DNA of 64,000 nt from JBGQOJ01 sp052119585 (GTDB lineage: Bacteria; Pseudomonadota; Alphaproteobacteria; Rhodobacterales; Rhodobacteraceae), in the NCBI RefSeq assembly GCF_052119585.1, contig NZ_JBGQOJ010000008.1, forward strand, positions 1 through 64,000, given 5' to 3'. The notes beneath the pieces were generated by a model, which saw only the letters and a program-made list of their open reading frames with translations, made no database searches and was not told where the DNA came from. How positions within the stretch are numbered: the first letter of the stretch is position 1; the number at the start of each line of letters is the position of its first letter. The position numbers and the translations under genes are program-made. Shown in pieces: positions 34,762-43,094 of this stretch.

Positions 34762-35151
34762 AAATTCAATGGTTATGCGGGTTCCGGCCCGATGCAAGCG
34801 CAAAGCGACAGGTGTGATGATGCCTGCGCCCCTCAGGCCGGCTATTGCACCAAAATCCCTGACGGACGGGGACACAAACGTACCAAGCCCGATGGTTCCG
34901 GCGGTTTTGCCGTTGCGGATTGCGTTCGTCCCTGCTGCGTAACAACCATCGGTCGCACGACGGCCTGCTATGGACTGGTGTTGTGGCAAAGCCATCTTAT
35001 CGTGGAAACTGACTGGAAATGCTGCCTTTCAATTGCAATGGCCCCTACTGAATGTTACCCGTTTGATAAAATAAATGTGAATCAATCAGGTATTAGTCTG
35101 TGGTTGGAAACAACCTTTGGTATAAACGCCTGCCGCGTCGGGATATTTTCG
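34762..35151. other. Intergenic region between the MBL-fold and OPX genes
   Basis: The open frame crossing this region toward the OPX gene has no protein-like sequence. The right half is AT-rich (tttgataaaataaatgtg near 35060) and probably holds the promoter of the export operon. A small perfect hairpin, GGTTG-GAAA-CAACC with a GNRA-type loop, lies at 35102-35115, about 40 bases before the proposed OPX start. Confidence 0.5.
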
Positions 35152-36297
35152 ATGTGGCGGCATAAAAAAGAGTACGCGGTAGTGGCATATCAAGCAGGCA
35201 GCGGAGGCCATGATTGCGTAAAATCAGCCCGCTCGATCAAACTATATCTCGGGCTTGTGTCGGTTCTGTTCCTGCTTTCCGCCTGCACCGAAGGATTTGT
35301 GCGCTTTCCGGTGACGGAAAAGTCGCAGGAAAACGTGTCGCAGGATGTGACCATCATCCGGCTTGACGCGTCCAACATCGCCAGCTTTTCCAGCCCCAGC
35401 CATGTGGCCCGCGCGACCACCTTGCCGAATGGTCGCGGCTGGGAATACCGCGTGGGTGTGGGCGATGTCCTTAACATCATCGTCTTCGATCACCCCGAAC
35501 TGACACTGCCCGCCGGACCACAGCGCAGCGCCGAGGAAAGCGGGTTTCTGGTTCAGGCCGACGGAAGCTTTTTCTATCCCTTCATCGGTCAGGTGACCGC
35601 CCGCGCACGATCGGTTGCCGATATCCGTGCCGAGGTGACAACGCGTCTGGCGGCATTTATCCCCGATCCGCAGGTTGTCGTCCGCATTGCCGCCTTCAAC
35701 TCGCAGAATGTCGTCGTGACCGGAGAGGTCGCCGCGCCCAGCAGGCAGGCCCTGACCACCACACCGCTGACCCTGGTAGAGGCCGTGAACGCGGTTGGCG
35801 GGCTGAAGGACACCGCTGATGCGCGGCGCGTCACCGTCCAGCGCGGCGGCACGCTTTACAACGTCGATCTTGACGGGTTCCTCAGCGCGGGCATCCGCCA
35901 GAACAACCCTGTTCTGCGCTCTGGCGATATCGTCAGCGTTCCCCGCCGCAAGGCCGAAGAGGCGTTTATCCTTGGGCAGGTCCAAAAGCCCGCCGCGGTT
36001 GATCTGTCGGTCGAACCCGTGACGCTGACGCAGGCGCTGACCCGTCAGGGCGGGTTGGACGAACTGCGTGCCGACGCGCGTGGCGTGTTCGTGTTCCGGG
36101 CCGACGGGGCAAGGATGACAGTGTTCCAGCTCGAGACATCGTCGCCGGTCGGTCTTCTTCTTGGCACCCGGTTTATTCTGGAACCGCGCGATGTGGTCTA
36201 TATCACGCGCTCGCCGCTCCAGCGTTGGAACGACACGATCAACGGGCTTTTGCCGTCGGTGCGTGGCGCTTCGGTTGTTGAAGCCCTCGGAAATTAA
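35152..36297 (+). CDS. Polysaccharide export outer-membrane lipoprotein (Wza/OPX-like)
   Basis: A 381-residue OPX protein that forms the outer-membrane exit channel for a capsular or exopolysaccharide. The lipobox is LLSAC with Cys45. The PES domain begins WEYRVGVGDVLNIIVFDHPE, followed by GFLVQADGSFFYPFIGQV and SLBB-type domains (QNVVVTGEVAAPSRQALTTT; EEAFILGQVQKPAAVDLS). The start is uncertain: the ATG used gives an unusually long head before the hydrophobic core, and a GTG 30 bases later is also possible. It is first of a tight operon with a tyrosine phosphatase, a tyrosine kinase and a NusG-like gene. Function is well supported; the polymer is unknown. Confidence 0.88.
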   Translation: MWRHKKEYAVVAYQAGSGGHDCVKSARSIKLYLGLVSVLFLLSACTEGFVRFPVTEKSQENVSQDVTIIRLDASNIASFSSPSHVARATTLPNGRGWEYRVGVGDVLNIIVFDHPELTLPAGPQRSAEESGFLVQADGSFFYPFIGQVTARARSVADIRAEVTTRLAAFIPDPQVVVRIAAFNSQNVVVTGEVAAPSRQALTTTPLTLVEAVNAVGGLKDTADARRVTVQRGGTLYNVDLDGFLSAGIRQNNPVLRSGDIVSVPRRKAEEAFILGQVQKPAAVDLSVEPVTLTQALTRQGGLDELRADARGVFVFRADGARMTVFQLETSSPVGLLLGTRFILEPRDVVYITRSPLQRWNDTINGLLPSVRGASVVEALGN

Positions 36298-36309
36298 GAG
36301 GCGTTTCCC

Positions 36310-36753
36310 ATGAACAGGATTCTTGTGGTTTGCGTCGGCAACATCTGCCGCTCGCCTGTCGGAGAGCGTATTCTGGCCGCGCGCCTGCCAAAGGCGACGG
36401 TCACGTCGGCGGGCATCGGCGCGCTGGTCGGGCATGGTGCCGACAGCACCGCCGCCGAGGTCGCCGCAGCGCGAGGCGTGTCGCTTGACGGGCATGTCGC
36501 GCGGCAGTTCACCAGCCGGATCGGCGAGGAAAACGACCTGATCCTTGTGATGGAACCGGGCCACCGCCGCGAAATCGCCAAGCAGGCGCCGCATCTTCTG
36601 GGCAGGATCATGCTGTTCGATCATTGGACCGGCGGCACCGGCATTCCCGATCCGTATAAGCGCCCGCATGAATATCACGCAAAAACATTTGATCTGATCT
36701 TGGCTGCAGCCGGGGCATGGGCAACACGTTTGGCAGAAAAGGCCCCCGACTGA
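36310..36753 (+). CDS. Low-molecular-weight protein-tyrosine phosphatase (Wzb-like)
   Basis: A 147-residue cytoplasmic phosphatase that removes phosphate from the partner tyrosine kinase and so lets polymer assembly cycle. The P-loop CVGNICRSP lies at residues 8-16, and the general-acid Asp is in IPDPYKRPHEY near 113-123. It lies 12 bases after the OPX gene and its stop is directly followed by the kinase gene start, as in wza-wzb-wzc operons. Confidence 0.92.
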   Translation: MNRILVVCVGNICRSPVGERILAARLPKATVTSAGIGALVGHGADSTAAEVAAARGVSLDGHVARQFTSRIGEENDLILVMEPGHRREIAKQAPHLLGRIMLFDHWTGGTGIPDPYKRPHEYHAKTFDLILAAAGAWATRLAEKAPD

Positions 36754-36754
36754 C

Positions 36755-38944
36755 ATGAGCACACACACAACGATGCAAGCCCCCCCCGAAGATGACGAGA
36801 TTGATCTGGGGCAACTGGTGTCCCGTCTTTGGGCCGGCAAAGGCTGGGTTTTTCTGGCCATGGTTCTGTCTCTGGCAATCGGTCTGGCCTATGTCTTGGT
36901 CACGCCGCCGACCTATCAGGCCGACAGCCTGCTTCAGCTCGAGGAAAAAGGGGGTCAGCTTGCCCTGCCAGAAGCGCTGGCCGGTATGGCGGGCGAGACC
37001 CCCAAAAGTGTCGCCGAGATAGAGATCGTGCGGTCGCGCATGGTTCTGGGGCAGGCCGTTGCCGACCTGAAACTGGACTGGCGGGCAGAGCCGCGCGAGG
37101 CACCCGTGGTCGGGTATGCACTGCGCCGCTATGCCCTGCCAATCCCCGAGATCGGCCTGCTTGCGCCCTATGCACGGACAGAGGAACGCATCCGGCTGGA
37201 CCTGCTGGAAACGCCGCCCGAATGGGTCGGAAAAGACATCGACATCATATCAGACGGTGAGGGCGGGTATCTGGCAACCCTTCCCGATGGGCAGCAGATC
37301 AACGGCCGTGTCGGACAGACAGTGCGCGTGGCAAAGCGCGGTTTTGCCCTGCGGATCGGCGACCTGATCGGGCAAAAGGGGCGCAGCTTTGTCATCAGCC
37401 AAGGCAGTGAAACTTCGATGATCAACGGCCTTCGCGCAAACCTGAGCGTGTCGGAAAAGGGCCGTCAATCCGGCATTCTGGAACTGCGCTTTACCGATCA
37501 GGACCCGCAAAGGGCGCAACAGATCCTTGGCGCGATTGCCCGGGCCTATCTGGGCCAGAACGTCGCGCGCAGTGCCGCCGAAGCCGAAAGCAGCCTTGGC
37601 TTTATCGCCAGCCAGTTGCCCGAGGCAGAGCGTGCCGTGGTCGAGGCCGAGGCCACCCTGAACCAGTACCGGCAATCGCAGCAATCGGTTGACCTTGCAC
37701 TGGAGGCGCAAAGCCTGCTGACGCAGGTCACCCGTCTGGAAAACGAGATTGAGGCGCTGAAACTTCAGGAAGATGAAGTTTCGCAACGCTATACCAGCAA
37801 CCATCCGGTCTATCAGACCCTGCTGAACAATCGCGCGGCCCTCGAAGAGCGCCTAGCGGTTCTGCGCACAGAGGTCGACGCCCTGCCGCGAACCCAACGC
37901 GAGATCATCAACCTGACACGCACTCTGGAAGTGGCGCAAACCGTCTATACCCAGTTGTTGAACCGGCGTCAGGAATTGCAGGTGCTTCGGGCCAGCAATA
38001 TCGGCAATGTCAGGATCATCGACAGCGCCCGCGCCGCGCCGAATGCCATTGCCCCCCGCAAATCCCTGATCCTTGCGCTTTCGCTTGTGCTGGGTGGCAT
38101 GGTCGGCGTGGGGTTGGTTCTGGTGCGCCACTGGATGCGGCGCGGGGTGCAGGGCGCGGACGAACTGGAACAGATCGGCCTGTCGGTCTTTGCCACCGTC
38201 AATCTGGCCCCCACGCCCGCCCGCGGCACTATGCGCAAGGGCACGCTGCCGATCCACGCGCTTACGCATTCCGACGACCTAGTGACCGAGGCGTTCCGTT
38301 CGTTGCGGACCAGCCTTCATTTCGGCATGCTGGACGCTGCAACACGCTCTATCTCGTTGACCAGTGCCGCGCCGAACGCGGGTAAATCGTTCACGGCGGT
38401 GAACCTTGGCGTGGTCACGGCGCAATCGGGCCAGACGGTCTGTCTGGTGGATACCGATTTGCGCCGCGGTCATCTGCGACGCTATTTCAACGTGCCAAAG
38501 AACCAACCCGGCCTGGCAGAGGTGATAGCAGGCGAGGCAACGCTTGACGATGTGCTGGTCGAAGGTCCGGTGCCCGGCCTGATGTTCCTGCCGACGGGCC
38601 GCTATCCGCCGAACCCGTCCGAGCTTTTGATGCGGGCAGAGTTTTCCGATCTGATCAAGACGCTCGACAGCCGGTTCGACCTGACCATCTGCGATGCGCC
38701 ACCGGTTCTGGCTGTGACCGATCCGGTGATCATCGGGCGGGCCGTCGGTGCGACGATTGCCATCGTGCGCTATGATGACACCCCGATGGCCGAGGTGCAG
38801 GCCGTGCGCCGCACGCTTGACGCCGCCGGTGTGCGCCTGACCGGTGCCATCCTGAACGGCTTTGACCCGCGAAAGGCCAAAGGCGGGTCCGGTTACAGCT
38901 ACGGGTATAGCTATCGTTACGATTACAAAAGCCTGAAGGACTAG
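36755..38944 (+). CDS. Bacterial tyrosine kinase / polysaccharide co-polymerase (Wzc-like)
   Basis: A 729-residue inner-membrane protein controlling polysaccharide chain length and export. Wzz-like N-terminal domain with a first membrane helix at about 31-51 (WVFLAMVLSLAIGLAYVLV), a coiled-coil-rich periplasmic part at 280-410 and a second helix at 437-457 (LILALSLVLGGMVGVGLVLV). The cytoplasmic kinase has Walker A AAPNAGKS at 538-545, Walker A' CLVDTDLRRG at 563-572 and Walker B FDLTICDAPP. The C-terminus ends with a tyrosine cluster (GYSYGYSYRYDY) for autophosphorylation. Both halves are in one chain, as in proteobacteria. Confidence 0.93.
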   Translation: MSTHTTMQAPPEDDEIDLGQLVSRLWAGKGWVFLAMVLSLAIGLAYVLVTPPTYQADSLLQLEEKGGQLALPEALAGMAGETPKSVAEIEIVRSRMVLGQAVADLKLDWRAEPREAPVVGYALRRYALPIPEIGLLAPYARTEERIRLDLLETPPEWVGKDIDIISDGEGGYLATLPDGQQINGRVGQTVRVAKRGFALRIGDLIGQKGRSFVISQGSETSMINGLRANLSVSEKGRQSGILELRFTDQDPQRAQQILGAIARAYLGQNVARSAAEAESSLGFIASQLPEAERAVVEAEATLNQYRQSQQSVDLALEAQSLLTQVTRLENEIEALKLQEDEVSQRYTSNHPVYQTLLNNRAALEERLAVLRTEVDALPRTQREIINLTRTLEVAQTVYTQLLNRRQELQVLRASNIGNVRIIDSARAAPNAIAPRKSLILALSLVLGGMVGVGLVLVRHWMRRGVQGADELEQIGLSVFATVNLAPTPARGTMRKGTLPIHALTHSDDLVTEAFRSLRTSLHFGMLDAATRSISLTSAAPNAGKSFTAVNLGVVTAQSGQTVCLVDTDLRRGHLRRYFNVPKNQPGLAEVIAGEATLDDVLVEGPVPGLMFLPTGRYPPNPSELLMRAEFSDLIKTLDSRFDLTICDAPPVLAVTDPVIIGRAVGATIAIVRYDDTPMAEVQAVRRTLDAAGVRLTGAILNGFDPRKAKGGSGYSYGYSYRYDYKSLKD

Positions 38945-38949
38945 CCGGT

Positions 38950-39480
38950 TTGAAAGGCCTTCCAGCCCATTGCGGACTGCCGCCGCTCCCTTGGTTTCTG
39001 GTGCAGATCAAGCCGAACAGTTTCCAGATCGCCAGGCGCAATCTGGAGCGGCAAAAGCTATCGGTGTTCAGCCCGCAACAGGCAGAGACCCGCCGCACCG
39101 CCGGGCATTTCAAAACGACCCTCCGGCACCTGTTTCCGGGGTATCTGTTCACCAGTTTCGACCCTGAAAGCGGGCCTTGGCGGACGATCAACCACACTTA
39201 CGGCGTGTCGCGAATGGTCAGCTTTGGCACACAGGCACCAAGGCCGGTGCCCTCGGGCATCATGTCTGCACTCTTTGCGCGCTGTGATGACGCCGACCTG
39301 ATCCAGCCGCCCGCCGCGCTGATCGCGGGCGATCAGGTTCAGGTCACGGCCGGCCCGTTCGCCGACTTTGTTACAACCGTCGAAAACGTCAGCCCCGACA
39401 GGCGTATCTGGGTTTTGCTGGACATTCTGGGCCGCGCCACAAAGGTCGCGATCGAGCCCGAAGATCTAAAGAGACTGTAG
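38950..39480 (+). CDS. NusG-family antitermination protein (RfaH-like paralogue)
   Basis: A 176-residue NusG-type protein that would bind RNA polymerase and promote transcription of long surface-polysaccharide operons. The NGN domain runs from WFLVQIKPNSFQIARRNLER to HLFPGYLFTSFDPESGPWRT, and the KOW domain near 125-160 reads IAGDQVQVTAGPFADFVTTV. No ATG is in frame near the start; TTG with AAGGA nine bases before it is used and fits the homology. It follows the kinase gene by five bases. A specialised paralogue is likely because of the EPS context, but its recruiting element is not identified. Confidence 0.85.
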   Translation: MKGLPAHCGLPPLPWFLVQIKPNSFQIARRNLERQKLSVFSPQQAETRRTAGHFKTTLRHLFPGYLFTSFDPESGPWRTINHTYGVSRMVSFGTQAPRPVPSGIMSALFARCDDADLIQPPAALIAGDQVQVTAGPFADFVTTVENVSPDRRIWVLLDILGRATKVAIEPEDLKRL

Positions 39481-39502
39481 CGCGGGCGGCACCAAACCGC
39501 GC
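39480..39502 (+). terminator. Weak hairpin at the end of the export operon
   Basis: GCGCGG and CCGCGC pair around an eleven-base loop, beginning in the stop codon of the NusG-like gene. No T-run follows. It may mark the operon end or be fortuitous in GC-rich DNA. Confidence 0.25.
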
Positions 39503-39616
39503 CAGACCCAAATTGCCTCCTTTCATTTCCACGAAAAATCGCGCCATTAAACCATGGGATCAAATTCCCAAGGTGGCACAAAATATGTCACAGGCCCGCA
39601 AGCATTCCACATTCCG

Positions 39617-39630
39617 TTGATTTTGATCAA
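39617..39630. promoter_or_regulatory. Perfect FNR/FnrL-type box (TTGAT-N4-ATCAA)
   Basis: TTGATTTTGATCAA matches the FNR consensus TTGAT-N4-ATCAA exactly. It lies in the 358-base gap before the RTX gene, about 209 bases upstream of the proposed start. In Rhodobacteraceae, FnrL uses this consensus for oxygen control. A second perfect dyad overlaps it (next entry). Regulation of the RTX gene by low oxygen is inferred. Confidence 0.6.
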
Positions 39631-39641
39631 TGATGATCAAA
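39622..39641. repeat. Perfect dyad TTTGATC-N6-GATCAAA overlapping the FNR-type box
   Basis: Seven-base inverted repeats TTTGATC and GATCAAA, six bases apart, share one half-site (ATCAA/TTGATC) with the FNR-type box. The half-sites thus lie in a row of three, TTGAT-ATCAA-ATCAA, which could bind two regulators in alternative positions. Confidence 0.5.
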
Positions 39642-39838
39642 GGCATTCAAAACATCGTGACCCTCAAGTCGATGATGAATGGAGTCGGGTCGATGTCAGG
39701 TTTTGGCATTCCCAGTGATCGCCCCGGACAGATCGTCGACTCGTTTGGATGGCCCCGTGGAAAGAGGCCTTTGTGGTTCCGCAGTATGGAACACCGAGGC
39801 ATGGAAACCGGCCAAAACTTTTAGGATGGAGACGGAAA

Positions 39839-42199
39839 TTGGCAACGCAAATAGATCCAAGCAAGGTCGATGACTGGGACGAGCCTTTGAACAAGGATCC
39901 GGTATTCACGTCATCCCATGTTTTCAGCACGTCGGATATCACGGTTACATTCGGCGGCTTGACCGTTGGTAACGCGGAAAATCCGCAAGGCGTGTTCGAC
40001 ACGATCGACGATCCGGCTGACGACACCGACACCAAGATCACCAAGGAAGGGGTTACCCTCTATCCGATCGACAGCGAATTCGGTTACTATGTCTCGGACT
40101 TCCAGAACGCGACAACCAAGGTGCTGGACGGCGATTATGCCGAAGGTTGGGCGGGTGATCTGAAGGACGCCGGTGGTGCCCAGATCGGTATCGTCATCTC
40201 TGACTCGCCCACCGACACATTCAAGACGCCTGCGGTTCTGGGCACTTGGCTTGCGGGCCTTGGCGGCAACACCGTAAAGGCGTCGACCGAGCATTATGTC
40301 GTGATGCAAAACATTCTTTCGGACCAGAAATATCCCGGCGATCCGGATGCTCTTTATCCGCTCGACAACGATCTGTACCTGATCGGAGGCGCCTACGACG
40401 GGATGCTCGTGGCCGATGCCATTACTCTGGCGGGCGACGTGAACGGGGACGGGGTTGCGGATATCAAAGACGTTCTGGCCCCGAACGAGACCGAGATCGA
40501 CGTCAACATCGCAGCCAGTTCCGACTATTCGGTGACACTGAAGGATGACGGAAAGCTGCTGTATCGTTGGGGCAACACGATCAAAAAGCCCAATGATGTC
40601 CGGCTCGAGGCCACGATGGATCTGCCCGACGAGTGGAGCGAATATAACCCCGAGACCTCGTTGCGCACCCTTTACAAGGTGACTGCGGCAGAGTTGGTCA
40701 TTCATCACACGATCACGAACAACCCCAATGATCAGGTCCGTCCCGAAGATTTCGAGAACGAGGCCGCAATCGGCACGCTACCGACCTACACGATTGTCGC
40801 GGACTACAATGTGGACGGGGGCGGTGCGCGCGAAGTCTGGATCACGACCGATGACTATTATGCGGGCGACGGCACGCTTTACCCGGCCGGGACCATTTTG
40901 CGCGACGCCAATCTTGCGGCCTTGTGGGCTGGCAGCGAACTGGCCGCGCTGGGTGCCGATGATGGCGCGGCAGGCTTCACCAACGCCTGGTACACCACGA
41001 TGGACCGCGAACCGTTCGAGCCAGTTCTGAACGAAGACGGGACTGAATATGCCGGCTCGGGTCCGCGCTGGCGGCTACAGCCCGACAAATACGGGCAGGA
41101 TCTTCCTTCGGTCGTCATTCCGATCGATCCAAGTGACTTGCCGCCTCCGACGCAGGACGAAGTGAAATACGACGTCGGGGCCGAAACGCAGACCGTTCTG
41201 AACCTGCTTGACTGGGGGGCTCCGGTCGCGCCGCTGTCGATCAGCGCGGGCTGGCAGGACAAGCCGGGCGAGGTGTCGATCAACGGTATGAACTACACTG
41301 ACGGGTTCGACATTGCCGTTTACATCAAGGGCGACATCAAGCCCGCGACGATCTACAGCGCTGAACTTCTGGTCGATTATGAACAGGTCACGCCCTATGG
41401 TGTCGGCGCCGAGATCATCGGCACGGACGGGGCGGACTATCTTGTCGGTATCGGGACGAACACCTTCACCGGCGGGGCAGGAAATGACCTTTTCGTGGTC
41501 AGCTATGGCTCGTCTCTTGACGGCGTGGCCCTGACCCAAAGCATAATCACCGATTTCATCGCAGGTGAGGATACTGTGGGTCTGATTGGTCTGGGCGTCA
41601 ATGACATCAACTTCGCCGATACGGTGTCTCAGGTCCTCGTCGAGGGCGGTCTCGAAATCTACATCGACAGCGATGGAACGGGCACGGAAGAGACTGCCAC
41701 CCTCGTGGCGACGCTCAGCAATGTCGGTCAGGAACTGGTGATGGAGACAGACTTCCTGATGTCCAACCCTGGCCCAGCGACCGAGCCGGGCACGATCGAC
41801 CCCAATATCGTGATCGGAACGGCGGCCTCTGAAACGCTGACAGGTAGCATAGGCGACGACATCATCTCGGGCCTTGCGGGGAACGATACCCTTTACGGGC
41901 TTGCCGGGGATGACGTTCTGGACGGTGGCGCGGGTGTCGATCGGTTGTTCGGCGGTCCGGGGGCGGATGACTTCGTCTTCGCCGACGGGACACAGCTCGA
42001 CATTGTCTACGACTTCGAGGACGGCATGGACATGATCCAGCTTGCCGGGTTGAGCGTCGATGATGCGGTGATCAGCGCCTATCGCACCACGGGCACGCTC
42101 ATCACGATCGGTGACGACCGGATGATCCTGCGCGATGTGGACCATACGCTTATCACTATCGACGACTTCATCCCTGACGCGACTCTGCTCACCGTCTGA
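39839..42199 (+). CDS. RTX calcium-binding secreted protein
   Basis: A 786-residue acidic protein expected to leave the cell by type I secretion and fold on binding Ca2+ outside. No signal peptide is seen, as usual for that route. DVNGDGVADIKDVL near residues 200-213 is an EF-hand/dockerin-like calcium loop. GGAGNDLFVVSYG and, near the C-terminus, a run of RTX nonapeptides (SGLAGNDTLYGLAGDD, then LDGGAGVDRLFGGPGADDF) follow, ending with a short hydrophobic tail (FIPDATLLTV) like a type I signal. The start is TTG preceded by GGAGACGG; an upstream ATG would add 30 basic residues. Placed between export genes and sugar genes, it may be a surface or matrix protein. Confidence 0.75.
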   Translation: MATQIDPSKVDDWDEPLNKDPVFTSSHVFSTSDITVTFGGLTVGNAENPQGVFDTIDDPADDTDTKITKEGVTLYPIDSEFGYYVSDFQNATTKVLDGDYAEGWAGDLKDAGGAQIGIVISDSPTDTFKTPAVLGTWLAGLGGNTVKASTEHYVVMQNILSDQKYPGDPDALYPLDNDLYLIGGAYDGMLVADAITLAGDVNGDGVADIKDVLAPNETEIDVNIAASSDYSVTLKDDGKLLYRWGNTIKKPNDVRLEATMDLPDEWSEYNPETSLRTLYKVTAAELVIHHTITNNPNDQVRPEDFENEAAIGTLPTYTIVADYNVDGGGAREVWITTDDYYAGDGTLYPAGTILRDANLAALWAGSELAALGADDGAAGFTNAWYTTMDREPFEPVLNEDGTEYAGSGPRWRLQPDKYGQDLPSVVIPIDPSDLPPPTQDEVKYDVGAETQTVLNLLDWGAPVAPLSISAGWQDKPGEVSINGMNYTDGFDIAVYIKGDIKPATIYSAELLVDYEQVTPYGVGAEIIGTDGADYLVGIGTNTFTGGAGNDLFVVSYGSSLDGVALTQSIITDFIAGEDTVGLIGLGVNDINFADTVSQVLVEGGLEIYIDSDGTGTEETATLVATLSNVGQELVMETDFLMSNPGPATEPGTIDPNIVIGTAASETLTGSIGDDIISGLAGNDTLYGLAGDDVLDGGAGVDRLFGGPGADDFVFADGTQLDIVYDFEDGMDMIQLAGLSVDDAVISAYRTTGTLITIGDDRMILRDVDHTLITIDDFIPDATLLTV
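41842..41985 (+). repeat. RTX nonapeptide repeat region
   Basis: In-frame repeats of about 27 bases encode GGxGxDxLx-type units (DDIISGLAG, NDTLYGLAG, DDVLDGGAG, VDRLFGGPG, ADDFVF), roughly five in a row. Such repeats form a calcium-filled beta-roll. Confidence 0.8.
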
Positions 42200-42235
42200 A
42201 CCAAGCCAGCGAACGAATATGCAAGGAATAATGCA

Positions 42236-42832
42236 ATGAAAGACAAAATGAAATATTGTGCGCTGGTTGCTGTCGTTGCGGCGCTTGCCGGATGCGGCGG
42301 CGGCGGCACCGATGCAGCTGTTACGTCCAATCCACCCAGCTACGCCGATCTTACCACATCGGCGCAAGCGGCCGCTGCTGGCTTGATCGACCTCGACACC
42401 GGCACCCTTGCGGGGGCCGAACGCACGACGCTTCCCAACAGCGGCGCGGCCACCTACACGGGCTATGTGGGCGGCGACGTCAACGGGGCCGGGCTTATCG
42501 GTGAACTGTCCCTGACAGCCGACTTTGCGACAAGCGGCGTCACTGGTTCGGCGACCAACTTCCAACACGAAACTGCGGGTGCCTATACCGGCACCCTTGG
42601 CCTTCAGGGCGGCACCATCTTGGCGGGCGCTCTGGTCGGCGATCCTGACAAGCTCTATGGCACCTTGCAGGGCGACCTCGTGAACGGCGGAACGACCTAT
42701 GCGTCTGATATAGCGCTCGACGGTTCTTTCCTTGGCGGGACCGGAACAGATGTTCCCGATGCGATTGCGGGGCTTGCTGACGGAACGATCGGGGGGGATT
42801 TCCTTACGGGTGCCTTCATCGTGAAAAAGTAG
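42236..42832 (+). CDS. Lipoprotein with transferrin-binding-protein-like barrel
   Basis: A 198-residue predicted lipoprotein: signal peptide VVAALAGC with Cys20 followed by GGGG. The mature part is a beta-rich sequence of the type seen in the C-terminal barrels of TbpB-like proteins: GELSLTADFATSGVTGSATN, GAYTGTLGLQGGTILAGALV, and LADGTIGGDFLTGAFIVKK. It contains no cysteine besides the lipidated one. It lies 36 bases after the RTX gene and is probably co-transcribed. Proteins of this type can act as surface-exposed partners; a role in holding the RTX protein is only a guess. Confidence 0.65.
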   Translation: MKDKMKYCALVAVVAALAGCGGGGTDAAVTSNPPSYADLTTSAQAAAAGLIDLDTGTLAGAERTTLPNSGAATYTGYVGGDVNGAGLIGELSLTADFATSGVTGSATNFQHETAGAYTGTLGLQGGTILAGALVGDPDKLYGTLQGDLVNGGTTYASDIALDGSFLGGTGTDVPDAIAGLADGTIGGDFLTGAFIVKK

Positions 42833-43072
42833 GTTCCAAGGATATGTCGGGATGCCGATCAGACGGATTTTCCCGACGTATTCCCGAATTCACAACATGG
42901 CGAGGCCTCAGCACAGTTTTGCGCGGGGGCCTTTCCAATCAATCAAAAGGCGGCTCACGGTACGGCAGGTTGGTCTGGACAGCCATGACACACCTGTCAC
43001 CACGACAGGATGGAAGAGACAGCATGGACCTGTCGCGCTTTGGTGATCAGGCGCTTTATCTTGTTTACAATC

Positions 43073-43094
43073 AAACACCTAGTGGTGGGTGTTT
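43073..43094 (-). terminator. Likely terminator of the C-methyltransferase-like gene
   Basis: On the minus strand the stop codon runs directly into AAACACC, an eight-base loop and GGTGTTT, followed by GATTGT. The perfect 7-bp stem and T-rich end suit an intrinsic terminator. Confidence 0.5.

Noticed and set aside
34228..35151. Very long N-terminal extension of the OPX frame
   Set aside because: It is antisense to the MBL-fold gene and lacks protein-like composition; a lipoprotein signal marks the true N-terminus.
35242..36861. Long open frame of 539 codons on the minus strand opposite the OPX and phosphatase genes
   Set aside because: It is antisense to strongly supported genes, has no recognisable domain and is typical of spurious frames in GC-rich DNA.
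39480..39502. GGGCGGCACC near the NusG-like gene end as a possible ops/JUMPstart element
   Set aside because: Only five bases agree with GGCGGTAG, and the position after the operon rather than in a leader does not fit.
41075..42568. 497-codon minus-strand frame opposite the RTX gene
   Set aside because: Antisense shadow of a repeat-containing gene; no protein-like motif.
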